Positions 10,412 through 21,325 of a stretch of DNA of 64,000 nt are shown piece after piece (position 1 is the first letter of the stretch; each line of letters opens with the position of its first letter). The notes beneath the pieces are model-generated. The model was not told where the DNA came from. It worked only from the letters and a program-made list of their open reading frames with translations, and did no database searches. Origin of the DNA: Epithemia pelagica (lineage: Eukaryota > Bacillariophyta > Bacillariophyceae > Surirellales > Surirellaceae); the NCBI GenBank assembly GCA_946965045.2, contig OX337237.1, positions 3,038,001 to 3,102,000 on the forward strand. Reading direction: 5' to 3'. The translations under genes were made by a program, and so were the position numbers.

Positions 10412-12199
10412 ATGAAGAAGTATAAGAGACGACAGGCTGAGAAACCTAGCCATTTGACGACAAAATTCTCCAAACCAAATGAATCCGATCATACAGAAAT
10501 GTGTTTTTTTGGAATTCCTGACATGGACAAGGTAGCAAAAAGACTACGCGACTTACTATCACTCTGTCTCAGTAGCAATGATGATCGGAGAATGTTCGGT
10601 ATCTGCTATACAAAGGTTCTGAAAGACTACGACATCACACCAACAGACCTCCAGACAATCATGGGAAAATTACCTAACATGTACGAACAAATGAAAGACA
10701 TGGTTGGTGAAGTGACGGAAGATCCAGCAAGCCATTGTTGTTTCGAAGACAACAAGCTTCATGTGACAGAATGTGACCCGAAGTTCTTAACGACCCGGTC
10801 TCCATGTGCCTTCTTGGTAGAATGTGTACTGAATCGCTGTCAACGACATAAGGGACATCGGAAATACCCCAAAACCGTGTGGTCTGCGTTTGACGATACA
10901 ATCTTCCATTGTCGCACATCCAAGAAAAACTGTGATGATTGTATGGACCATATTTTCCATGACGTGATCGTTATCATCCCTTTGGCCGGTATTTTTTATA
11001 CTTCGGCAATGATAATGAATACTGGGTATGCAACATCGGAATGCACTTCATCTTTGGTAGCACTACCTATATCCTGGCTGCGCTTACGACATTCCGACGG
11101 CCAACCGAGTGGTGGGGCATTCCTCAAAAAGGTTGTCAAGTGTTGGTGTATTGATTGGACATTAAGTGCAAAGAGAGTTGTCCATGAATGCTACCAAGCG
11201 TCTGATGTCGAAAGTGGTTCTCCGCTTTGGGCCCCTGATCATTATACAAATGAAAAGTCCAGACCAGAAATGACACCAAATGACCAACATTCTCTTAGAG
11301 TATGGTATCGTGAAACACTGCTGAATAAAGCCAGTGCTAACAAGACTGGATGCCGAAAGTACGTCCGTGGAGCATTGTATAGAAACCTGTCCCCTCCGCC
11401 TGATACTTCGGTCCGTCCGCTCCTGTTTGATGTAAGGGAATCCGGAGAAGATACAACATTCATTGTTCGGACACGTGGGTACGCGGGTAAAAACAAAACC
11501 ATCAGCCATGTCAAAGTGACAACACTTCAACAAAATGACAAAAACCTACTTTCATTGTTACACAAGAGGTCATGTCACTTCGCACAGAGTGGTACACTAG
11601 AGAGATCAGCCAATGCAAGGTGTAACCATGGTGATATGGGGACCATGACATCTGTTGGTGTGTGCACAAAAACGGGTGGCAGAAGTACATTCTTTTCTGA
11701 CAAACTTTTCAAAATATCTCCGAACATGATGAATATATTGCCAAAAATCTGTGGAGGTGTCCGGCGATTCTGTGAGAGGAAATTCCCTGGTGTGTTATCG
11801 GCTTTCAGACACCTGGAAACAAACTTCGGTTTGGATATCCCAAACGAATTGGGAGGAAACGAAAGGGGTGTGTTATCATCCTTCATTTTGAGTTGCGATT
11901 TGATGAATGCAAGCCACTATGATATTCATGACGCATCAGTGTCCTTTACAATCTGGACAGAAACCAACCCGGGCAGCACCAACGATTGGTATTTCGTCCT
12001 TCCCAATGTCCTTATAAAGCATAAGGACAAGACTTATCATGGGCTTTGTATCCGGTTATTCCATGGCATTGCGATCGCATGGGACGGGAGAATCATCAGA
12101 CATGGAACATCTGTCCATACACACTCCATACCACCGAAAGACAAGAATGTGGGAAATCATACAATTGGTTGGTTTTTAGCACAAATGCAAGATCTTTGA
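10412..12199 (+). CDS. Unclassified protein with possible dioxygenase-type (HxD...H) C-terminal domain
   Basis: Open frame of 595 residues from the ATG at 10412; the frame is open upstream to TAA 10226, in phase with the preceding RING gene. The N-terminal 250 residues hold many Cys and His (for example CCFEDNKLHVTECD, NCDDCMDH) that could bind zinc. The last 100 residues read as a beta-rich domain: SHYDIHDAS with an HxD at 11915-11923, then WYFVLPNV, LFHGIAIAWDGR and RHGTS with a second His at 12101-12103. HxD...H is the iron-binding pattern of 2-oxoglutarate/Fe(II) oxygenases, including the TET/JBP group known to travel with KDZ transposons. The expected downstream Arg for 2-oxoglutarate is not obvious, so this is a hypothesis, not an assignment. 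TGA ends the gene at 12197-12199. Confidence 0.55.
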   Translation: MKKYKRRQAEKPSHLTTKFSKPNESDHTEMCFFGIPDMDKVAKRLRDLLSLCLSSNDDRRMFGICYTKVLKDYDITPTDLQTIMGKLPNMYEQMKDMVGEVTEDPASHCCFEDNKLHVTECDPKFLTTRSPCAFLVECVLNRCQRHKGHRKYPKTVWSAFDDTIFHCRTSKKNCDDCMDHIFHDVIVIIPLAGIFYTSAMIMNTGYATSECTSSLVALPISWLRLRHSDGQPSGGAFLKKVVKCWCIDWTLSAKRVVHECYQASDVESGSPLWAPDHYTNEKSRPEMTPNDQHSLRVWYRETLLNKASANKTGCRKYVRGALYRNLSPPPDTSVRPLLFDVRESGEDTTFIVRTRGYAGKNKTISHVKVTTLQQNDKNLLSLLHKRSCHFAQSGTLERSANARCNHGDMGTMTSVGVCTKTGGRSTFFSDKLFKISPNMMNILPKICGGVRRFCERKFPGVLSAFRHLETNFGLDIPNELGGNERGVLSSFILSCDLMNASHYDIHDASVSFTIWTETNPGSTNDWYFVLPNVLIKHKDKTYHGLCIRLFHGIAIAWDGRIIRHGTSVHTHSIPPKDKNVGNHTIGWFLAQMQDL

Positions 12200-12338
12200 G
12201 TGCAACCGTAACACAAAACGAAGATGACAATTCTCATGAAATTGGAGGCTTGGCGTCGGGCCAGAAATCTAGTGACGAATAGAGATTTCTAATATACAAG
12301 ACCATGTCCACTTATCAGCAAAACCACTACCTACCATC

Positions 12339-12795
12339 AATCAATGCCAATGATACCCCAAGGGTCTCTACGAAAATTTGGAGCGATTCAAGTTCTTGAA
12401 GAATGTCTTTGCTCCATGTCCATAGAATTTTGGGACGACGGCAACACCACACCGGTAGGGTCTATTGCAAGTTTTTTGGTTGATGATAGACAAGTTCAGA
12501 GCCTTTACTGTCCATGCCTATGATACCCCAAGGGTCTCTATGAAAATTTGGACCCATTCGAGTTCTAGAAGCATGTCATTGTTCCATGTCCATGGAATTT
12601 TGGGACAACAGCAAAGCCACACCGATAGGGTCTATTGCACGACTTTTGGTTGAGGATAGACAAATTCAGAGCCTTTACTGTCCATGCCTATGATACCCCA
12701 AGGGTCTCTACGAAAATTTGGAGCCATTCAAGTTCTTGAAGAATGTCTTTGCTCCATGTCCATGGAATTTTGGACGACGGCAACGCTACCAGATT
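12339..12795 (+). repeat. 170-bp tandem repeat between convergent genes
   Basis: TGATACCCCAAGGGTCTCTA recurs at 12351, 12521 and 12691 (period 170 bp), with about 2.6 units in all. Units differ by scattered substitutions. The array fills the gap between the plus-strand gene ending at 12199 and the minus-strand gene ending at 12925. Confidence 0.88.
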
Positions 12796-12924
12796 CAGGA
12801 AGTATGGAATAGAAGTTGATTTAGATTACAAATACGTTGTACCCAAGATGTGATGATAAAGGATGATGAGATATGGGTGTTGTTGTTGATTAGAAAATGG
12901 GCTTTTTGTCTTGAAATGGTGCCA

Positions 12925-14154
12925 TCATTCGTTCTTATCATTGTTTGATTCAATCTGTTCAATACACGCCTTGTAACAGGTCTTAAACACGAACATGTAA
13001 TTATAAAAGCCTCCTGTGGGTGGGCAAGAGAGTAACCACTTCGACCACGATGCTTGCTTCCAGTCATTGTAGAACGGGGATTGGTCATACCGTGACATAT
13101 AATGGACATGCCCCGCGTCGGCCTTCCAAGCATCCGTGATCGACTGTTGAATCAAGACGCGCATTCTCTGGGGAATGTCTGGTGTATACCGCGAAGGGTC
13201 GTATTCCGGATATTGTCTCTGAGTATGTAGAGCATGCCTCACCAGCAAACAGAAGCGCCAGACAAAGTACTTGTTTGGTGTCGCGAAACATGATCGGCCT
13301 TTCCAACACCCACTTAATCCTTTCGGACAAAGGCAACACTTACAGATGTCAGGTAGATTGGTAATGGATTGCCTAAAAGAGGTTATCTGGTTTGTGTTAT
13401 CAGATAATAGCTCAATCGCATCAGATTCCCATTTTGCTTTGCTATGATACAAATGCGATCGACACTGATAATCATCTGCCCTGTTTGGACAGAAATTTTG
13501 ATGGACCCCACACCCATAACAACAAGTGCCACAGTGTGACTCTACCTTGCCAAATTTATGATACGGATCCTTTCCCATTATAAGACAAAAGGGACACATG
13601 GTTTTAGGTGATTCTCCATCATTCAAACTTGCCATATGACCGAGGAATTCGTCAAAAATCTTCTTTTGACTGTTTGGGTGCGAGTGTAACACTGGATCTT
13701 GGATATCAATCCTTGCTGTTTGGTCAGTTCCATGCACCATTTTCTTAGCAAGTTGTTTTCGAGGTGGTCGATGTCTGGTCAATACTGTTTTGTAAGCCAA
13801 AGTCTTTGTCCGATACTTAGAAACAAAGGTACCAGACGACGTCGATTTAAAGGTTATCGTCTTCACTTTGCGCGGTGGGTTCCTTCGAGGGTTTGTTGAT
13901 TCGCTTGAGTTGGGGTTGGATCCATCTTCTCCACGCTTCAAGAACGCATCCGATTTGGTTGATTTTGTCTTGTGACCGAACACGACGGTTGTTATATCAC
14001 TTAGATGATCCGCATCATCGGAGTCACTCTCTACCTTGGACGCTGCTTTTGCTACTCCATGGAAATCATCAAAAACTTCAGGTACACCAGAGGAGTTCTG
14101 GCTTTCAATACTCGAGTTATCGCTTTCATTGTTCATATTTGCAAGTATGACCAT
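12925..14154 (-). CDS. Cys-rich protein, element-specific family, copy 1
   Basis: A 409-residue frame from the ATG at 14154 (alternative ATG at 14136). The N-terminal half is polar and basic; the C-terminal half is a Cys/His-rich domain with ordered motifs: CPFC, HCGTCCYGCGV, CKCC, NKYFVWRFCLLVRHAL, then SKWLLS and YNYMFVFKTCYKAC. The spacing of CxxC pairs suggests several zinc sites. The same order occurs in two other genes of this insert (14469-15410 and 15636-16712), so the three form a paralogous family. I recognise no known domain. Function unknown; a zinc-dependent DNA- or protein-binding role is only a guess. It is convergent with the dioxygenase-like gene. Confidence 0.7.
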   Translation of the reverse strand: MVILANMNNESDNSSIESQNSSGVPEVFDDFHGVAKAASKVESDSDDADHLSDITTVVFGHKTKSTKSDAFLKRGEDGSNPNSSESTNPRRNPPRKVKTITFKSTSSGTFVSKYRTKTLAYKTVLTRHRPPRKQLAKKMVHGTDQTARIDIQDPVLHSHPNSQKKIFDEFLGHMASLNDGESPKTMCPFCLIMGKDPYHKFGKVESHCGTCCYGCGVHQNFCPNRADDYQCRSHLYHSKAKWESDAIELLSDNTNQITSFRQSITNLPDICKCCLCPKGLSGCWKGRSCFATPNKYFVWRFCLLVRHALHTQRQYPEYDPSRYTPDIPQRMRVLIQQSITDAWKADAGHVHYMSRYDQSPFYNDWKQASWSKWLLSCPPTGGFYNYMFVFKTCYKACIEQIESNNDKNE

Positions 14155-14468
14155 ACCTCGGATGACTGTTTTTGGCACTGTTATGTCCAATGTGCGATTG
14201 AAATGTGGTTACGTCAGCCCATTGAGTGAAACGCGACCATGTTGGGAATGATTACACTTATCCTCACAGTATGTGGTAATACTCACAGTGAATAGTATAG
14301 TGTGACGATATCTGTACACAAACGCGACCGATCGGTTATCCGTGGATCTATTTTCAATACAGCTCTCGTTCATATGACAGCAGAGGTTTCATAAAAATCC
14401 AAAGAAGAAGCAACAAGGACAGGTATTTGCATTCATAGCGAAACGAAGAGAAGGAGACTACAAACAGA

Positions 14469-15410
14469 ATGGCTGACAATCCGGAGGACCAACCGGAGGA
14501 TGAATCGGGTGACGAATCGGAGGAAGAAGATTTTTATGTTCGGGAACGTAGACGACGACGAGAAATGCGGGCGATCGACGACAGGAACTTGGAAGTGAAT
14601 GATCGGCCTTGTTACAGGGACGCTGGGAGGATCTTTTTTGATTACGATAATGAAGAAGAAGATGTACCATAAGTCATAGAACAACTCAGAGAAGAGCTGC
14701 GTGTCGGTCATGAAATCCAGACTGAATTCAAACGGTTGGCGGACGAAATGCTTAGAGGTGAGAAACTCTGTCCATACTGTGTTATCCTTGGTCGTCCCAC
14801 ACCACATCACCAGTGCAATCATGGAAATACTACAGTGGTAACACGTGCGGCATATCTCAATTATTTGGTTATCTGGCAGCAGAATTTTTTGATGCGTTGT
14901 AACTTATGTCACCGCCACAGGCATCCAACATTTCATTGTCAGGTGTGTAGGGAATGTTTCCGAATTCCCGAACGCTCAATACCTTTTGGGATTCCACAAC
15001 ACGATTTGGATTCATGCAGTGTCTGTGCGGAATCTGAGAACAAGCACTTCGTGTGGCAGTTCTGTATGCTCATACGCCATATTGTGGCGCGTACCTTTCA
15101 AAGAACATCATCGTACGATGGTGTGAACTTTCCCCGTCAAATCACCTGGCTAATGTTTACTATTGTCCGCAGCGTTTGGCTTGAGGAATTGCGATCCCGT
15201 TTCTATTTTGATGATAACGATTGTGCCCCATACGATTATGCCCGAGCATCTGATAAAACATGGGCAGTATGGTTGCTTTCGTTGCCTCATTCTACGGCTG
15301 GTTTTCGCAACTACATGCCACTCTTTGTCAGGTGCTTCCGTAATTGTCTCGAAAGAATGGCTGAGACGGCGGAGTTGGAACGTGGAAATATGGATGGTAA
15401 TGATCATTGA
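14469..15410 (+). CDS. Cys-rich protein, element-specific family, copy 2; one in-frame TAA
   Basis: The ATG at 14469 opens an acidic then Arg-rich N-terminus of 67 residues, halted by TAA at 14670-14672. The same frame then runs open to TGA at 15408-15410 and encodes the family domain: CPYC, RCNLC, CQVCRECF, CSVC, NKHFVWQFCMLIRHIV, WAVWLLSLP and FRNYMPLFVRCFRNCLER. The stop may be a nonsense mutation, or it may lie in a 33-bp GT...AG segment (14664-14696) that preserves phase. The gene is the most diverged of the three copies, lacking the CYGCGV motif. Its last 33 codons and 3' flank are tandemly duplicated downstream. Confidence 0.6.
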
Positions 15411-15640
15411 CATATATTATGAATCCTGTTATCTGTTCCCAGTTTGCCTTTCGAAGAAGTCGAGTCTTTGTTTGATACATGCCACTCTTTGTCAGGTGCT
15501 TCCGTAATTGTCTCGAAAGAATGGCTGAGACGGCGGAGTTGGAACGTGGAAATATGGATGGTAATGGTCATTGACATATATTATAAATCTTGTTATCTGT
15601 TCCCAGTTTGCCTTTCGAAGAAGTCGAGTCTTTGTTTAAT
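15313..15640 (+). repeat. 164-bp tandem duplication of a gene 3' end
   Basis: The segment starting ACATGCCACTCTTTG at 15313 repeats from 15477 with a 164-bp offset and only a few substitutions. It contains the last codons, stop and 3' flank of the Cys-rich gene ending at 15410. The second copy abuts the end of the minus-strand gene at 15636. Confidence 0.9.
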
Positions 15641-16712
15641 ACAATGGTTTCGATGAAGACATCAAGGCTGTGTAACAATGACGGAAGAATGGCATGTAAT
15701 TGTAGTATCGACCGAAAGACATGGAGACAAGCCATTTAGAACAGGAGTCTTGGTCCAGAACATGACAAAATGGAGATGTGTACTGAGAAGACTCCATCGG
15801 ATCTCGCAGTTTGTTGTACATCAACTCTGTTGCGTTTTTGATAATATCCTGTGCATGTTTGGGAATCGTGCCTGGTCCTTTGCAATTGGGCTTCAATTGT
15901 GCGCACACCAACGCCCGTCCAGCAATATGACAGAATCGCCAGACGAAGTACTTGTTGCAAGAGTTCCAACAACCATGCGAGAAGACGCATTCTGAATAAG
16001 AATTGCATGGCCTTAAGCAAGACTTACACACCAATGGAACCTTGTTTATGTCTGATTCTTCGCATGTGATATTCATCGAATCATGGATATACAGGGCTTC
16101 GGTGCAACAACGTTCATTCCCACCTGAATCACATCCGTTCATGGGCACTCCACAACCATAACAACAATCGGCACATGAGATAGATTTACCGAAGCGATGC
16201 CAACATTTTCCTGTAAGTCTACGATCTGTTGAAAGGTTGTCGGTTACAAAACACCAAGGACAGACTGGCTCTGGGGGAACATCATTGGATCCATAGATTT
16301 TATTGACAAGCTCAGTGAACCGAATAACTTCGAGATGCAGCTTATCTCGGTTTGCTCTTGGTTTACACATCGGAGGAGAGTCACGTAATAGCAAGATTGG
16401 AATAGTAGATGGATCGGCAACCTTGAGCTTCTTCTTATATGGGTTTGGGATCAACTGATACAATGGGCGCTTGATTGGTGGAGGTTTCTTCTCCTCTTCT
16501 TCCTTGGTATCAAGCTTAGAAGAAGGAAGTGGATGACATTTGGTTTTCGGGGTTGGAGAGTGCGTTTTGACCATGGGGGTCCCTATTTCCTCTAGCTCAT
16601 ATGGGTTGATCATCATTTCTTCATTAGATGGAGGTATCTTTGTGACTGGAAAGTTTGGTTTGACCACCAAGGGTGGAACTGTTTTCTTCCTCGATTTGTA
16701 TGGGTTGATCAT
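15636..16712 (-). CDS. Cys-rich protein, element-specific family, copy 3
   Basis: A 358-residue intact frame from the ATG at 16712 to TAA at 15636-15638. The first 110 residues are Pro/Lys-rich with three short INPYK- or NPYE-type repeats. The Cys-rich domain has CPWC, CADCCYGCGV, CKSC, NKYFVWRFC and YNYMPFFRHCY, in the same order as the copy at 12925-14154, and is closer to it than to the middle copy. The conserved FVW(R/Q)FC and NYM...F..C(Y/F) blocks are the best family signature. Function unknown. The three genes lie side by side with alternating orientation, as expected for local duplications with inversion. Confidence 0.72.
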   Translation of the reverse strand: MINPYKSRKKTVPPLVVKPNFPVTKIPPSNEEMMINPYELEEIGTPMVKTHSPTPKTKCHPLPSSKLDTKEEEEKKPPPIKRPLYQLIPNPYKKKLKVADPSTIPILLLRDSPPMCKPRANRDKLHLEVIRFTELVNKIYGSNDVPPEPVCPWCFVTDNLSTDRRLTGKCWHRFGKSISCADCCYGCGVPMNGCDSGGNERCCTEALYIHDSMNITCEESDINKVPLVCKSCLRPCNSYSECVFSHGCWNSCNKYFVWRFCHIAGRALVCAQLKPNCKGPGTIPKHAQDIIKNATELMYNKLRDPMESSQYTSPFCHVLDQDSCSKWLVSMSFGRYYNYMPFFRHCYTALMSSSKPLY

Positions 16713-16908
16713 TGTTTGAAGAGGAGTAGAATAGCCTAACTGACTGAAGACTGAGGATGACTTTTGGAAAACGATGGAAAGTATCTACTATTTCATCCAA
16801 TTTGTGTGTGACACTCTGAGTTGAATTGGTCGGCTCGCGTACGGTTGGGGGGGGAGATTAGGAGGGGAGTGCTGGTATGTGACAACCCCCCATAGAGGCA
16901 AATTATGA
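16713..16908. other. Spacer between Cys-rich gene and transposase gene end
   Basis: About 200 bp with a G-rich run near 16850. No gene is seen. Confidence 0.5.
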
Positions 16909-19900
16909 TCATGAGGTCGAATTGCTGACGGATTGTTTCAATCTTTCTTTCATTTCATTACAGCGTTTCTCGAGATTGTCACGGGCACTTTCATTGAATT
17001 CGGAAGCCCATTCTTTGATGTTGCGCACGGCCCAGACATTGTCACTAAAGTTTCTCAAATTACGACTGTCTTCTTGGAGCAAATCTTTTTCAAGTGAAGA
17101 ATGGAAATATACTGGGATAGAATCACGGTCTTGAATCATTTCTGGGTTCTTATTCACTACACCAACAACCTCAACAATATTCCGGAGTGGAACCATGACA
17201 ATTTCAGCTATTCGATGTAGGTCAAAACGCTTCCGCCATTTTTGAAAGAGAACGGATGATTTCTCGATATCAGCTGCACTCCGTACATATGTCGTTCGGA
17301 GAAGGACATGGGTCATCTCGGGTGAAGTTGTAGGTTGACATACCGGTGATGGTTGTATTTGTATGGGGTTTGTTCGAGGAATGGGTATTTGAATGAAGCA
17401 TATCGTTTGACATAGGATGGTATCAAATTCTCCGAGAGGTTGGTTGTATACCTCGTCAAGAGGTTTCCTTTTTTTCTTTGGAACTTTAGCCATCACCCAA
17501 TCTCTCCATGGCCCCTCGCTTTGATAATTCGGATGAGCCCGTATATTTCCTATCTTGGGGTCTTCGAACTTAAGTTCTGTGCTCCCGAACAATTCCACTG
17601 TGGTTGAAATCTCATTTGTTGGATCATCACTCATCCCGTCTATATGATGAAAAAAGCGTTTGTAATGTAATCGAAAGAAGTGATTACAAAACGGTGGCAA
17701 TGTCATGTCATGATTTGTTTTGGAATGGAATTCGATATTCACTGATACCACATCCTCCTCGTGTGGTGCTGCTGTCAATCGCCTGTGTACACTACTCGTC
17801 TGGTTTCGGTTTGTTCCGTCTTGTTCTTTTCTGGTCGTGCCTGGAACTTGAATCGACATACCCAATGGAGACGGAAGATCCTTGTCTATTTCATTTGATG
17901 ACTGGTCTTGATTATCACCAGAAGTATGTACGTTAGTGTGAGGTACTGGCATAAAACGTTTTTCTCTGGTCATGGATACTACTATGACCGTTCCACGGCT
18001 ATTTGAGGTTGATGTGGTAGGGAGTTGGTTTTGGGATCCCTTTTTTCTCCTTGTTTCATAAGGCGACTTCCCTTCCTGGAGAAAGGTGACATGATCTTCT
18101 TCAAGACCTGTTGCTTCCTGCAGCATTTCCAAGCTTTGCATCCACCAGATATTTTCTGCAAGTTGCGACTCAAAAATTCCTTTTCCACGTTTCTGTACCG
18201 TTTTTGCATTCAATTTCACAATTTCCTTATGATTACTTTCCTCTGACTCCACATCAAGCAGTTGTGCTGGTCCAAAATTCTGAATCTGTTGTATAATGTG
18301 TATGAGATTGTGGAATTTTGGTATCATCCACCCGTTGGACATCAATTTGCCTTTTTTATCGAGCCTGGGTGCATATCTCCTGATGCCATCCATCAAAATC
18401 CGCACTGATTCGAGAGACTTGGATGCTGTTGTTTGTCCTTCTTGTGAGTCTGGGTCTGTTTCCCAGAATGTATCCATACAAATCCAGCTGTTGAAACACA
18501 AAAGAGTCTCGAATAGATGCAGGAAGTCTATGTATGGTTCCTGCTCATCAACATCCCAGATAGACCTGTAAGCAACTGGGTCATCATCAAAAACAGTTTC
18601 AGCTGTGATATCAATGTCAGCACTATCATCATCATCAAGACGTGTACGTTCGTACTCTTCATCTGGTGGAGTATCATCCTCATTGTCAGCAATAGGTTCA
18701 CTTGTCTCTTGCACTTGGTCCACATCCGATTGACATGTCTTGTTGGTGGTCTTAGATGTTTGCTTTGCTTGTCGTTTTTTCCATTCCGCAACCACCTTGT
18801 TCCATTTCTTTGCCATATTCTTCGCAAATATAAGGCAACCTCTGGCAGTGGCACATAGAGCTGCTGAAGCAAACATGATCCCAACCCACTCATTGGCAGT
18901 TACTTTTGAAAGGTTACTGATCCCGGTCGAGAATGATGTTCCGGGATATCCAAGTTTCGATGAATACGAGAATACAGTCTGTCTACTTGCCCGAAAGATT
19001 GAATTGTAGACATAATCAAACATGGCCCGTTCAGTTTTTGTCATCAAAGTGAAAAAGTCAATCATGATGTATCTCATTATCCCAGATTTCAATGTATGAA
19101 GAACGTCACAAGTACTGGCCGAGAAAATCCCATGTTCAGAATTGGTTCCTTCACCCAGGTAAACCTTGGAAAAACAAAGATCGACTGCATATTGTCCCAT
19201 GTCATGCAATTGGGTTTTTGCAGCTGACACAAGGGTATTGACCCCTCCATCTCTGCTATCTTCTTGACTTACTTGCGATGTGCTCAAACAGTTAGGAACA
19301 GTCAAAGTCGAAAATGTATCATTGTCTCTCTCTTGGTAATCAACATCCTGTTCGGTCAGTTTTTCTCGATTTTCATTAAGACCCAATGCATTCAAGCACA
19401 TTTTGTATGTACTTGCAGCGTTGATATAAGAACATTCATGCCATGGGTATCTGCTATCCCTTGGTTTAATGTTGCAACACCATGATAGTCTTCCAACACT
19501 TGGATGATGCGAGGCATACCGACCTGCAAGGTTATCCTGAGACTTCCCGTCTCCTTTGACAACAATCATTGGCAATATCAAACGGACAACTTTGATAATC
19601 CCATGGAGGCGTAGTTTCATCCATAAACCTTCCTGTTTTTGGATACTGACAAGACCTTCGAGGATCTTAGTCAATTGAGCATGATAATTTCGGCAAGGAG
19701 TCCCTTTATCGAGGATATGTTTTGCCGCCGATGATTTTCTTTCCATGTCTGTAATAGTCCCAAGGATGATCTGTCGCCTTGCTTTCCTCATTTGTGTTTC
19801 CGTTAGAAAAGATGGCACCATTACAACAGGCTCCGATGTATATCTTCCATCCCCTGTTGCATGTCTTTTGTCCATATAACAGACAAGACCAACCACGAAG

Positions 19901-20751
19901 GCATCTGGATCATCTCTATATTTCTCCACTGTTTTCCTAAATACTTCTCCGTCTTGTATATTTTGGATGTGCTTGTTTGGAACATATGGACGATACGGAT
20001 TGTCATCATCGAGGATCGTATTTTCTTTCTTGGTTGCATCGGGATCTTGTTATACACGCTGTAGTTGACTGATCAAATCAAATACTGGTGTTGTTATCGA
20101 TTTCTCACTCTCTGGTACAACCACACCCTGTTTTTGGGTGAATTCCATTGGTACCGGGAAAAATTTGGCCTTGGGGTAATTGAAACCTTTGGTAGAAAAC
20201 TTATCGATGAACGTTTTCCTCTTTGAATGGTTGTCCAGGAAGAACCCAGGACCGCATCTTGAGTATGTGTCACTCGACCATGCCAGGATCGAATTGTACA
20301 AATATTTGGGGCAACCAGCTTTCCGAAGTAACATCATAAGTGAGACCAAGGCTGCATCGTGTTTATGAAGTTTCAATTGCTTCCCATCTCTATCGAGGAA
20401 AGCAGGAAAATCAACCGGGCACTCCTTAATATTATCTGTATCACCAGGTACATAGTATGCTTTTGGTGGGTCAGCATGCGGAATAGTGGTGTCATCGTCC
20501 ATGATATCAATATTCATCGGACCAGCATTCATATTACTGGCACAATCATCGTCGTCATCGCCAACATTTGGCCATTTCCCTTGGGTGTTCATTTTCAATT
20601 CACAAACTGTTTCGTGACGGCTGATTCCTCTTGCATCGAAACGTGATTGACAGAAACGACACACTTGAAAGGATATGAAGGACTCCTCTTGTTGGCTTGT
20701 ATTTGAGCATCTCTTTCGCGACTTCTTTTTTACTTTACAACGCTGGCCCAT
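16909..20751 (-). CDS. Large transposase candidate, KDZ/Plavaka-like, one in-frame TAA
   Basis: One frame of 1280 codons from the ATG at 20751 to TGA at 16909-16911, broken only by TAA at 20050-20052. Near the N-terminus is a C2HC-type finger (CRFCQSRFDARG, RHETVC), plausible for DNA binding. After TPVFDLISQL and the stop the frame continues with motifs seen in large algal and fungal transposases: GDGKSQDNLAGRYASHH, WCCNIKPR, DVLHTLKSGIMRY, MIPKFHNLIHI and SEESNHKEIVKLNAKTVQKR. Acidic residues in GDGKSQD, CDVLH and EESNHK are candidate RNase-H-fold catalytic residues (D, D, E). The last 300 residues have no clear motif. The stop could be a mutation of a Tyr codon, or could lie in a 27-bp GT...AG segment at 20029-20055. 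Family name is from recollection of sequence character. Confidence 0.68.
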
Positions 20752-21325
20752 GATGGTACGATGCTGGTGGTTTTAGATTTTGGTTTGGAATGAAAAATGC
20801 TCTATAATCGATTTCTGCAAATTGAGACATCGGTGGTCAATCTTGTGGCATATATCAGAATTTCTCCGCATTGGGTGGATCGGCCGACGTTGGTGCATAA
20901 AAGCGACTGAAAATCATTTATGTACATGAACGGATCATAATATTTTCAAACGGTCGTGTGTATTTACTTAATCCAATCCAGCCTGCCGGGTTAGATACCA
21001 ACGGTGATAGCAGCGATTGGAATTCAAACACCGTGTCAATGCCGAGGATACCGACGCTGTCGACATTCGAAAGGAAATGACAATCATTCAAACCCATGCA
21101 CCAATGTTCCATCTGACAAGTATGATGTACTTGAAACCACCTATGGTCGTCTTCATACGTTCTCCAAAGGACCATCGTTCAAACATGGAGTTTATGATTC
21201 AAACATGAAGCATTCCAGCGTTTGAATTTGAATGGTTGTCTGGTTGATCAAATCAGAGGACTTGTTGTCGCCCTGCTCTTGTTCACATCCTTGTCATAAA
21301 TCAGACGGAGCATCCAAGATAAACG
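20752..21325. promoter_or_regulatory. Divergent promoter region between transposase and companion gene
   Basis: 574 bp with no convincing gene, between start codons pointing away from each other. Both genes of the presumed transposition module are likely driven from here. No specific motif stands out. Confidence 0.45.
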
